A DNA stretch of 64,000 bases. It comes from an uncultured Latescibacterota bacterium. GTDB lineage: Bacteria > Latescibacterota > UBA2968. Below the pieces are notes generated by a model. The model was not told where the DNA came from. It searched no databases and saw nothing but the letters and a program-made list of their open reading frames with translations. The position numbers and the translations under genes are program-made. How positions within the stretch are numbered: the first letter of the stretch is position 1; each line of letters begins with the position of its first letter. Of this stretch, positions 35,889-44,556 are shown in pieces. The stretch is taken from the NCBI GenBank assembly GCA_951812755.1, contig OX638329.1:6377107-6441106 (forward strand), written 5' to 3'.

Positions 35889-36180
35889 TGTAGTAGCACA
35901 TTTATTTTAAAGTCACACATCACGTTTTTACTGAATGTCCCTGACGATACGCTTTATGGTGTTTTCCGCGAACACCGTCCGAAAAATCGTATTCCGTGCT
36001 CATTTCATTTCCCATTCAAATGTCAGTGCCAATTATTTGCCCTTTCTTCAATTCATTTGTAGAATTATAGCAAAAGTCTCATTGAGCAGCAAGGGGCTTG
36101 AATGCTTTTTGCGTATTCCTCCCTGTTACTTTGTATCGAGTGGTCAGAGAATTGATAGCTGCTTTCAGAAGGAATTTAAT
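35889..36180. other. AT-richer spacer before the dockerin-bearing gene
   Basis: No gene is supported. An open frame runs through it into the next gene, but its codons are unlike a protein and no ribosome site exists before 36169. It probably carries the promoter of the next gene; no convincing -35/-10 pair was picked out. Confidence 0.4.
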
Positions 36181-38112
36181 ATGCTACTTCGAATGCGTTT
36201 AACACCTGCCATCATACTCATCGCTCTGTTGGTCCAGCCGTTGTCTGCGGTGCCTTCCCCAGATTTTGACGAGAGTGGGGCGGTCGATTTTACCGACTTT
36301 TTGCTATTTGTAAGTGCGTTTGGTGCTCGGGAAGGTCAGGAGAGGTATGATACAAAGTACGATCTGAATGGCGATGGCGCAATTGGGTTTGGCGATTTTC
36401 TGCTCTTTGCCAGCAGCTTTGGCAGAACAGTGGAATTTCTGCGGAACGCGACCACCTATCAGCAGTTTGTGAAGGCAAAAGAGTATGGGACAGAACCCAT
36501 TTTGCCCGATTTTTCTTATTCGGGGTATCACTATTTCAATAAGCCTGTTCCCGATGTCGCGCATCCCGTTTTTGACGTCACGACGTATGGTGCGATTCCC
36601 AATGACGATGTATCTGACCAGCCTGCCATTGTACGTGCTATTGCCGCGGCAGAGGAAAATGGCAGAGGTATTGTGTTCTTTCCGCCGGGTGTATTTCTCG
36701 TCAATACCGATGCGGATAAAAACGATGCGGGCTACAATGAGCCTATCTATATCTACAGTAGCAATATTGTTCTGCGAGGTAGTGGTAGCAGAACGGGTGG
36801 CACGATTATCCGAATGGTCAATTATATGTCCCCCCTTCCCGATAGACCCGCTTATGTGCCCAGTATGTTCAATTTCCAGCCTGTTAGCTTCGCTCGTTCT
36901 ACCTTAGCGCGTATTACAGAGAGTGCGGAGCGGGAAACTTTTTGGATTACAGTAGAAGACGCTTCCAGGCTCTCAGTCGGTCAGTGGATTTGGGTCTCTG
37001 TGAATACTGTGGAGGAAGAAGCTATTAATGAGTTTATTGCACCTCTTCAGTCAGCGTCCGGCTTGCGGGAACTTTTCGAAGTGGGGCTTGATATACGGGA
37101 AGAACACAGCATTGCCGAGATTCAGGGCAATCGGGTTCGCCTCAATGCACCCCTGCATACCCATATCAATCATGCGTATAATTGGGGGGTGCAGTCCTTG
37201 CCGCATCTCGAAGAAGTCGGCGTTGAGGACATCAGTTTTCACGGCTCGTTCTTTGAGTCATTTGTCCATCACCTGAATCTCATCCACAATGCGGGCTGGA
37301 AACCGCTCGCATTCAACCGGTGTGTCAATTCCTGGGTTCGGCGCGTCTCTTTCATGCACGTCAGTGGCGCACTTGGTTTTACTGCCAGTGCTGCCTCATC
37401 GGTTTACCAGGTTACAATAGCGGGCAACAAGGGCCATTATGCTTTTAACAGTCAGGGCAGTTACGGGATATGGTTTGGTCTGTCAGAAGATATTGCAGGC
37501 CAGGCGCCTTATAGCACGGCCCCTCTCATCGATGCTCAGAGAAACACCCGTGCGATTCCAGGACAGCATCACGGCACGGGTATGAGTCATGTCTCAACGG
37601 GCAATGTGATTTACCGCTATGATATGTCTCCAGACCAGCCACTCGATATCCATAAGACCGATCCCAGCTATGCAAATTTGTACGACCTCGTGAATAACGG
37701 CAGACTTTCTGGTAGCAGTGGTGGCGGGGTTGAGCCACACCATCTCCGGCGTCTTGTGTTCTGGAATTACAACCACGGGGGTGCTGTTACGCACTACGAT
37801 TTTTGGCGGGGATATCTCAAATTTCTGTATCCGATTATTGTGGGCTTTCACGGCAATCCCGCCACTTTTGAGGAAAGTAATCTCGAAATTTTGGAGTCCA
37901 ATGGCGAGGCGGTTGCACCGGAATCGCTTTTTGACGCCCAGCTCGAATTGCGTTTGGGAACTTTGCCAGCCTGGGTAAAAAATCTACGCACGGAGTGGGA
38001 AGCGATTCGCAACACGCCGCTTACAATCTCAAATAGCAAGCCTTCGAACTTTGGGGCAGGACTTACTGTGGATTCAAAAGCGTTTAGTCCAAATATTTAT
38101 AGCTGTTATTAG
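36181..38112 (+). CDS. Secreted DUF4955/beta-helix protein with dockerin-like repeats
   Basis: A 643-residue exported protein. A signal peptide (about 1-23) leads to two dockerin-like calcium repeats (about 28-47 and 61-80; D-x-x-x-S-G-x-V-D-F-x-D-F and D-x-N-G-D-G-x-I). A pectate-lyase-superfamily beta-helix follows, recognised from FDVTTYGAIPNDDVSDQPAI, GIVFFPPGVF and IVLRGSGS. The C-terminal half resembles DUF4955. It is probably a surface or extracellular carbohydrate-active protein. Here the dockerin-like pair is N-terminal, which is less common than the C-terminal position. AAGGA precedes ATG 36181. Confidence 0.75.
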   Translation: MLLRMRLTPAIILIALLVQPLSAVPSPDFDESGAVDFTDFLLFVSAFGAREGQERYDTKYDLNGDGAIGFGDFLLFASSFGRTVEFLRNATTYQQFVKAKEYGTEPILPDFSYSGYHYFNKPVPDVAHPVFDVTTYGAIPNDDVSDQPAIVRAIAAAEENGRGIVFFPPGVFLVNTDADKNDAGYNEPIYIYSSNIVLRGSGSRTGGTIIRMVNYMSPLPDRPAYVPSMFNFQPVSFARSTLARITESAERETFWITVEDASRLSVGQWIWVSVNTVEEEAINEFIAPLQSASGLRELFEVGLDIREEHSIAEIQGNRVRLNAPLHTHINHAYNWGVQSLPHLEEVGVEDISFHGSFFESFVHHLNLIHNAGWKPLAFNRCVNSWVRRVSFMHVSGALGFTASAASSVYQVTIAGNKGHYAFNSQGSYGIWFGLSEDIAGQAPYSTAPLIDAQRNTRAIPGQHHGTGMSHVSTGNVIYRYDMSPDQPLDIHKTDPSYANLYDLVNNGRLSGSSGGGVEPHHLRRLVFWNYNHGGAVTHYDFWRGYLKFLYPIIVGFHGNPATFEESNLEILESNGEAVAPESLFDAQLELRLGTLPAWVKNLRTEWEAIRNTPLTISNSKPSNFGAGLTVDSKAFSPNIYSCY

Positions 38113-38130
38113 GCGGTTGGTCGGTTTTGA

Positions 38131-40545
38131 TTAAATCCTGCCGTAGAGGAAAGCCACTTCTCTGGTTTCGGTGTTTCCCGTTACCAGATCGGTAATGATT
38201 ACTTCGAGTACATTGACGCCGGTCTCGGCTTTGCTCAGGTCCAGTTCGATGTATTCCCTCTCAGTCGGTTGTGAGCCGACCTGTTCGTAGGTGACAGAGA
38301 CCTGGGGCTTGCGGCGTTTGAACAGGTTGCGGAATCCGGCGGCTACGATGCCTTTGACGCCGACTGGATTTCCGGGGTGGTGACGCACGCGATATTGAAT
38401 GCGGTAGCGCGTCTGCCCAAAGGTATCGCGTTTCAGGTTGTAGATTTCAAAATAGGCATAGACTTTCTGGTTTTCTTGATAAGCCCGGGATGGCATTGGT
38501 TCTATCCACAAATCCCCTTTCTGAAACCGGTCGTTGGTTCCGCTCTCGCCAATGGACGAAGCCAGCAGGATGCCACTTAGCCGAAGCTGATCGGTGCCGT
38601 AGTCCTGAATGTTCAGGGTCTGTTTGTAAACGCCCACGCGCTTGGAAGCCATATCCTTGAGTTGCACCTGTAATTCGTACGTTCCGGGTGGTACCTGAAT
38701 CCGCAGCATATCCGGGATATACGCGCCCTTTCGTCGGTCGAAATCCGTTGTGTTCTGGTAGGAAAATATCTCTGCTGCGCGAAAGATCTCGGTGTGACCC
38801 TCGTTTGCCAGTGCAAGGGCGCTGTGTACCTGGATCAAAAAGTCATCCTGTCCTGTTGCGATTTCCACTTTGCCGGGCGGTACTCCGTAGTAAACTTCCA
38901 CAGAGGTCTTTCCATCTGCGCCGCGAAAATCCGCGAGGTCGTAATAAAAATGGAGGGCGTCCCGTTCAATGTCCGGGCGATAGTAATCGGGGGTGGTGGC
39001 GGTGGCTTTGCGAAAGAGGACCCCGGGCATGTATTCCATCATCCGCGCTGCATGCTGGGTCTGATTCTCGCCTGTGGGCATGGGTGGCAATGGGGCAAAT
39101 GCGTAACGTCCGTTGTTCATTTCATCTGTAAATGTTATTTCGATGCCATCGCGGAGTTGTGTGTAGGTCCACGTCTCCCATGGCACGGTCTCAAACTCCC
39201 GGTCCATTGTGACGGGGGCGTAGTTCTGAAAATTCAGTCGCAATTTGATCCGGCCCGCTTGATCAAAAGGTGCCCGCCCGCTTCCCGCACCGCTTTCCTC
39301 GCTGATGGGGACGGTTAAATCCACCACATCTCCCGCTGTTACCACACCTTCAATATCTATTTCTGTATCCGGGTCCAATGTCCTCAAGTTCTGAATGCTT
39401 TCCCCGGTATTCAGATTGTGTTTTCGGATTGGAAAAACAGGCCCGGTAAATGTCAGATAAGCGGCATTGGGACCGTACATATCCACGGCCATTCGGGTGC
39501 GTACGGCCTCTACTTCGGGGCTGATCAGCAGGTTCGGCTTATCGGATGAAGATCGAAAATCGGGTTCGCCATATCGAATATAAACCACTCCGCGCTGGTC
39601 CCATGGGGTGGTGTTTTGCGAGAAAAAGGTGCGGGCATACCACACGCGACGATAGTGTTCGATAATGCGCTCGTTGATTGGGGTCAACACATCTGGATCT
39701 CGCCTGAGCCAGAATTGTTTCAAATAGGTCAGGCGCTCGGGTTCTTCGCTTTGGTATGCCTGCATTTCCATGTGCGAAGCGATGAGGGATATGTCCGTAT
39801 AGTACCCGCGTTCTCGTTCGCTCAGGCTTTGCAGGTAGCGTTCAAAATGCGCGAGAGCCATTTCGTATTGTTCCCGGTAAGAGTAGCCCTGTGCGACAAG
39901 GGGAAGCAGGCGGATCTGGTTGGGCTGTCGTTCGAGGGCGGGTGCGAGGTGGGTGTTGAGCGGGTCGTATTGTCCGGCCTGTACGCAGGCCAGGCCAAAA
40001 TAATAGAGTTCGTCCGGGCTGTCTGGCTCCAGTTCGAGGTATTTCATGTAGTAGCCAATGGCTTTTTCGTGGTCTGCTCGGAATCGCTCATAGAGGTCGC
40101 CTAATAACCGATAGGCCGGCGCGTAGGTCGAATCGATTTTGGTCGCCCGCCTGGCCTCTCCAACGGCTTTTCGAAAATTGAAAAAGGCTTTTATCCCCAT
40201 TGCAGGTCGTTTTACATAGACTTCGCCAAGGCCCACATAAGGGTCGGGCAATTGCGGGTTGAGTTGTCTGGCGTGCTCAAACGCGGTTTGTGCCGTGTCA
40301 AAATCCCCACGGGCGAGGTGCGCGGAACCCAGACGGGATCTGAATAGGGCATTTTCGGGATGGGTCTCCACCAGTAGGGCAAAGGTTTCGATGGCGGTGT
40401 CGAGCAGGCCGTTGCGCAGTTGATCTTCTCCCAGCGCGAGCAACGAGTCTGATGGCGCTGTTTCTACGCCTGTCTCTGCCCCGGCAAGCCCGAAACACAT
40501 CGGGATGATGAGGCATAATAGTATTCTACACAATATTGCGTTCAT
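38131..40545 (-). CDS. TPR and GWxTD-domain protein B
   Basis: An 804-residue paralog of the protein at 27189. A signal peptide (ILCRILLCLIIPMCFGLAGA) leads to TPR-like repeats (about 45-275), a GWxTD-type region with PWDQRG then VYIRYGEPD (about 314-330), and the same beta-rich C-terminal region (GTNDRFQKGDLWIEPMPSR, QVSVTYEQVG). The first Met at 40590 adds 15 residues without a ribosome site, so 40545 is preferred. It is divergently transcribed from cassette B and shares its 200-base upstream region. Confidence 0.8.
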   Translation of the reverse strand: MNAILCRILLCLIIPMCFGLAGAETGVETAPSDSLLALGEDQLRNGLLDTAIETFALLVETHPENALFRSRLGSAHLARGDFDTAQTAFEHARQLNPQLPDPYVGLGEVYVKRPAMGIKAFFNFRKAVGEARRATKIDSTYAPAYRLLGDLYERFRADHEKAIGYYMKYLELEPDSPDELYYFGLACVQAGQYDPLNTHLAPALERQPNQIRLLPLVAQGYSYREQYEMALAHFERYLQSLSERERGYYTDISLIASHMEMQAYQSEEPERLTYLKQFWLRRDPDVLTPINERIIEHYRRVWYARTFFSQNTTPWDQRGVVYIRYGEPDFRSSSDKPNLLISPEVEAVRTRMAVDMYGPNAAYLTFTGPVFPIRKHNLNTGESIQNLRTLDPDTEIDIEGVVTAGDVVDLTVPISEESGAGSGRAPFDQAGRIKLRLNFQNYAPVTMDREFETVPWETWTYTQLRDGIEITFTDEMNNGRYAFAPLPPMPTGENQTQHAARMMEYMPGVLFRKATATTPDYYRPDIERDALHFYYDLADFRGADGKTSVEVYYGVPPGKVEIATGQDDFLIQVHSALALANEGHTEIFRAAEIFSYQNTTDFDRRKGAYIPDMLRIQVPPGTYELQVQLKDMASKRVGVYKQTLNIQDYGTDQLRLSGILLASSIGESGTNDRFQKGDLWIEPMPSRAYQENQKVYAYFEIYNLKRDTFGQTRYRIQYRVRHHPGNPVGVKGIVAAGFRNLFKRRKPQVSVTYEQVGSQPTEREYIELDLSKAETGVNVLEVIITDLVTGNTETREVAFLYGRI

Positions 40546-40660
40546 TGCTATGGTCTCACAGAGAGGTTTATTTTTAAAGAATATGTCCAATAACTGCGGC
40601 TTTGTAAACCCAATTGCATTAAGTTATCATAGCCATGCTAATTTTCAATATTAAAAACAC

Positions 40661-40689
40661 TTGCGAAGTGAGAAAAGTGAAAATATATT
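40661..40689 (+). promoter_or_regulatory. Promoter for cassette B
   Basis: TTGCGA (40661-40666) and TATATT (40684-40689) are separated by exactly 17 bases in an AT-rich divergent region. It would give a short leader of about 50 bases to ATG 40746. The divergent GWxTD gene probably has its own promoter in the same gap. Confidence 0.5.
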
Positions 40690-40745
40690 AACAGAAATAA
40701 CAGAGTACATAATTACGCCTATTTCTCTGGAAAGGAGGCTTGCTT

Positions 40746-41462
40746 ATGAAGTTTATAGCAGCTGTTTTGTTGTGTTTTGCTCTGATCTGTCTGTGTGCAG
40801 ACAGGGGCGAAGCACAGGTTGACGGTACGTGGGGTGTCGGCGTTGCCCTCGGATATGACAGGCCTGCGTTCAAATTGGGCGAATGGTATCCTTCGGGTGG
40901 CTTTAGTTTCAGTGGTACCTTCGTCTATGTGCTCAACCAGAGCTGGAGTGCCGAAGTCGATGCGTTCTACGGGGGATATAGCGGTGGTGAACTCGAGAGT
41001 CGCACCTTTCTCTGGTCTATTGATGGCAACGAGTACAATAGTCCAAATGCCAACTCCGAGATGGTGTGGGGCGGTGGTATGATTAACTATTTGTGGCATA
41101 TCAATGGGAGCGGTGCCAGGTTGGCGCAGGGCAGCGGAAGTTCGCCGTATCTCATGGTTGGAACGGGGTTCACATTTGTGGAGAATAAGATCAGTGGCCT
41201 GATCTTTCCGGGGCAAAGAAGCCGACCGCTGGATGAATCGCTCGTGCTGGAGCCGGTCTTGGATCGGCGCGTTGCGCTGGGTTTCAATCTGGGTGGCGGC
41301 TTGGAATTTTACGCCTCATCTTCTCTGGCAATAGATGTACGCGGGCAGTACAAACTGGTCATCAGCCGCGTGCGGCCAATGGAAGCGTGGGGTCTGACAG
41401 AGGCATATCCTTTACAGAAGCTCAGTTTTGATGCGAGGATCAAGTTTTTCTTTTCCAACTGA
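40746..41462 (+). CDS. Outer-membrane beta-barrel protein (cassette B gene 1)
   Basis: A 238-residue paralog of the barrel at 13425. It has a signal peptide (FIAAVLLCFALICLCADRGE) and the same strand pattern and landmarks (LGEWYPSGG, FLWSIDGNEY, SGLIFPGQ, RPMEAWGLTE). GGAGG precedes ATG 40746 by seven bases; the in-frame TTG at 40740 is too close to it. It opens cassette B. Confidence 0.75.
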   Translation: MKFIAAVLLCFALICLCADRGEAQVDGTWGVGVALGYDRPAFKLGEWYPSGGFSFSGTFVYVLNQSWSAEVDAFYGGYSGGELESRTFLWSIDGNEYNSPNANSEMVWGGGMINYLWHINGSGARLAQGSGSSPYLMVGTGFTFVENKISGLIFPGQRSRPLDESLVLEPVLDRRVALGFNLGGGLEFYASSSLAIDVRGQYKLVISRVRPMEAWGLTEAYPLQKLSFDARIKFFFSN

Positions 41463-41483
41463 GCAATCGGAAAGGGACTTAGA

Positions 41484-44400
41484 ATGAACAAAATTATTGG
41501 TCTGATACTGGTCGGGGCACTGTGCTGGCCCGCAATGAGTGAGGCGGGGTCGGTGGGGAAAATCAGTGGGACTGTGCGGGATGTCCGCGGTGAACCGTTG
41601 CCAGGTGCGAATGTGGTGGTGCAGGGTACGCGAAGAGGCGCTACCACGGATTCAGAAGGCTATTTTTTGATCCTGGCCATAGAGCCGGGCGAATACCAGA
41701 TGGAAGCGACGATGGTCGGCTATGCGCCGAGGGTGAATAACGCGGTTGTGGTGCGCGCAGACTTTACGACCACGATTGACTTTCAGCTCGAGGAGACGAC
41801 TCTTCAGGCTGCTGAAATGCTGGTGGTTGCAGAACGCCCGCCCGTGGAGCCTGACCGCACGACGAGTCGCTATATTATCGATGTTGTCGATATTAACCGC
41901 GTGCCGCTTGCACGCACTGCCGAAGACCTGATTGAACTTTCTCCAGGTGTGTCTTTAGACGGCAATCTCCGCATTCGCGGCAGCAATGTCGTCGGGAGCG
42001 GAGGTCAAAGGCTAAACGAGACATTTGTAGAGGTAGATGGGATTAAACTGGTCAATAACGACGGCTTTTCGACGCCGAACTTCATGGGCGTCAACAAATC
42101 CGCGCTTCAGGAAGTGCAGGTGGTTGTGGGTGGGATGGACGCGGAATACGGCAATGCACAGGGTGGTGTTATCAGCCTGATCACGCGGGAGAGCAGGGAT
42201 AAGTTTGGCGGGTTGGGCGAGTACCGATTAACGCTGCCGGGCAAAAAGCACTGGGGATCCAATGTTTACGAAAGTGCGATCCACGAAGGACAGGCCGACT
42301 TTAACGACCCGACTTTTGCGAGTGAGATTGACTCCCGAACCAATCAACCGGCGCACCAGCAGACCGACTACACGGGTGTTTGGGGGCACTTTCGGGAAGG
42401 ATCATTTTCTGGTCCTATTAGTGAGGATGCCGGATTCTTTCTCTCGTTGACGAATAGCCGGCAGGCGCCTTTATATCCCGATATCGACAATGGTGAGCCG
42501 TTCAATATCCAGCTTTCGGGCAATGCCACCTATCGGTTGGGAAATAACACGAAGGTGAAAGTGGGCAGCGTGTACGGTTATTACAAGGGCTATAACTTCG
42601 CCCGGGTCTTTAACGATGGAACAGGTGGTACCTCTGCGATTCCAGAGGGTTCGGCGCGGTCGCTTCAGAATGCCACGGAAGGGAAGAATATCTTTGTGCC
42701 CGGCGGCTTCGCCGGTGTTGGCGAGGGAAACGAAACGGAAAATGTGCTTTACGCTGTGCTGACGCATACGATTTCTTCCAAGACTTTTTACGAGCTTCGG
42801 ATTTCCCATCAGCGATCGGCGGTTGACACGAGTGGCGTCCCCGCGACCACCGAAGCGATCCGGCGTTCCGGTGCCGGGTTTTATCTGCCTCGGGACGTTC
42901 ATTCCTTTGATTATTACCGCAGAAATCGCTGGCTATTAAAAGGCGATCTGACCAGTCAGATCACCAGGGGGCATCTGGTCAAAGGTGGCTTTGAACTGAC
43001 CCGTTTTAGCATCTATCAGCACGAGGAAGTCTTTCCCGATCCCCAAATTCGGCAGATCCGCCTGGTGGGCAAGGGAGATCCGATTCTCGGGATGGAACCG
43101 TTCACGCCGCTTCAGTACGCGCTCTATTTGCAGGACAAAATGGAGTTTGAGGGCCTGGTGGTCAATGCTGGCGTGCGGTTCGACGCGGTGGATCCGGGCG
43201 AGGCCTGGGGCTATGCCGGGGAGAAAATACTGTGGCATCACTACAGTTCTCTGACGCGCTGGCGAAATGTCCCCCTGGAAGATTCCCCGCTCAATACGGC
43301 GTGGAGCACCCGGCTGGGTATCTCGCATCCTATCACCGCTCGCGCCAGCATCCGCTTCTTCACCGGAACCTTTCACCAGTTTAACGATATGCAGTGGTTT
43401 TATACGCGGTTCTTCCGTTCTTCTGTTCCGGACAAAGACCTGAATGGCAATGGCGTGATCGACCAGCATGAGATCTACAATTCTCTGGCGCACTCGCTGG
43501 CCGGTAAATTTGGGTCCGTCTCGACCGATCCGGTACGCACCACCAGTTTTGAGGTGGGCGTTGATTGGAATTTTGCGGGCGATTATATTGCCAGCGTGAC
43601 CGCATTTTACAAAGATCAGGAAGGGCAGATTGACGGGCAATCCGCCCATATGGAAGACCCCGCTTATGGATCTGTCTCCACTTATGCAAGTGGGATCACG
43701 AACAAGAGTTTTCTGACGTCCAGGGGTTTTGAGATCTCGTTTAAGAAGATGTTCACGCGCATGACGTCGTTTAATCTGTCCTACAATTTGCAATGGGTAA
43801 AGTCGTTTGAGGGTGGGAAGAGAGCCGCGAAGTGGTTCTATGTGCCCGATGCGACCTGGGTGAACAGCGATAAGTTTTTCAGTGGTATTGAAGTCGAATC
43901 CAATGGTCAGGAGATGCCCATAGTTCCAGATGCGGCAGCGCGGGCTGCATTCGCCGAAAAGGCGGACCAGATCATGCAGAAGTGGATTGATCAGGTTGGG
44001 TCTATCTCAACGGGTAGAATTTTTGAACCCCCGACCGAGATTGAACCCGGGCTGTGGTTATTTTCCAATACGAGTTATGGGATTCCGACGCTGCGAGGCG
44101 GTATTGACCGCAGAAATTACGCCACGGCGCAATTTCTCTTTTCGGCTCCGCCAGACTTTCATTTCAGTCCCCTGGCCGGTTTTCGGGTGACGATGATTTA
44201 CCGCGTGCAGAGCGGTACCCCCTGGTGGTATGTGCCGCCAGAGGGTGGGCAGGTACGCCGAAATGCTCCGATTTCGACGGTTACAGATATGAACTTCGAG
44301 AAGGAGTTTCAATTCGGTACTTCGGCAACGGCAACTGGATTTCTGGAAATACGCAATATCTGGAACCAGAAAGACGATATGTCCACGGGATTTAACTCGG

Positions 44401-44537
44401 TTCAATATGGATTGACATTGCCCTCGCCCACTGACAAGGTCTATCAGACGCACGGCGATACGGACGAACTGACCCGATACAATCGCGGTCTTGGTTTGCC
44501 CCGGTCAATTGTGTTTGGTGCGCGTTTGAAATTTTAA
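41484..44537 (+). CDS. TonB-dependent receptor (cassette B gene 2)
   Basis: A 1017-residue outer-membrane receptor of the same build as that at 14203: signal peptide, carboxypeptidase-D regulatory-like domain (GANVVVQGTRRGATTDSEGY), plug (LRIRGSNV, EVQVVVGGMDAEYGNAQGGV) and barrel ending in ARLKF. An EF-hand-like loop DLNGNGVIDQHE (about 652-663) occupies the same place as in cassette A. Central loop regions are more divergent, suggesting related but distinct ligands. No SusD-like gene is adjacent. Confidence 0.88.
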   Translation: MNKIIGLILVGALCWPAMSEAGSVGKISGTVRDVRGEPLPGANVVVQGTRRGATTDSEGYFLILAIEPGEYQMEATMVGYAPRVNNAVVVRADFTTTIDFQLEETTLQAAEMLVVAERPPVEPDRTTSRYIIDVVDINRVPLARTAEDLIELSPGVSLDGNLRIRGSNVVGSGGQRLNETFVEVDGIKLVNNDGFSTPNFMGVNKSALQEVQVVVGGMDAEYGNAQGGVISLITRESRDKFGGLGEYRLTLPGKKHWGSNVYESAIHEGQADFNDPTFASEIDSRTNQPAHQQTDYTGVWGHFREGSFSGPISEDAGFFLSLTNSRQAPLYPDIDNGEPFNIQLSGNATYRLGNNTKVKVGSVYGYYKGYNFARVFNDGTGGTSAIPEGSARSLQNATEGKNIFVPGGFAGVGEGNETENVLYAVLTHTISSKTFYELRISHQRSAVDTSGVPATTEAIRRSGAGFYLPRDVHSFDYYRRNRWLLKGDLTSQITRGHLVKGGFELTRFSIYQHEEVFPDPQIRQIRLVGKGDPILGMEPFTPLQYALYLQDKMEFEGLVVNAGVRFDAVDPGEAWGYAGEKILWHHYSSLTRWRNVPLEDSPLNTAWSTRLGISHPITARASIRFFTGTFHQFNDMQWFYTRFFRSSVPDKDLNGNGVIDQHEIYNSLAHSLAGKFGSVSTDPVRTTSFEVGVDWNFAGDYIASVTAFYKDQEGQIDGQSAHMEDPAYGSVSTYASGITNKSFLTSRGFEISFKKMFTRMTSFNLSYNLQWVKSFEGGKRAAKWFYVPDATWVNSDKFFSGIEVESNGQEMPIVPDAAARAAFAEKADQIMQKWIDQVGSISTGRIFEPPTEIEPGLWLFSNTSYGIPTLRGGIDRRNYATAQFLFSAPPDFHFSPLAGFRVTMIYRVQSGTPWWYVPPEGGQVRRNAPISTVTDMNFEKEFQFGTSATATGFLEIRNIWNQKDDMSTGFNSVQYGLTLPSPTDKVYQTHGDTDELTRYNRGLGLPRSIVFGARLKF

Positions 44538-44556
44538 TTTTACTCTGGAGGAAAGC

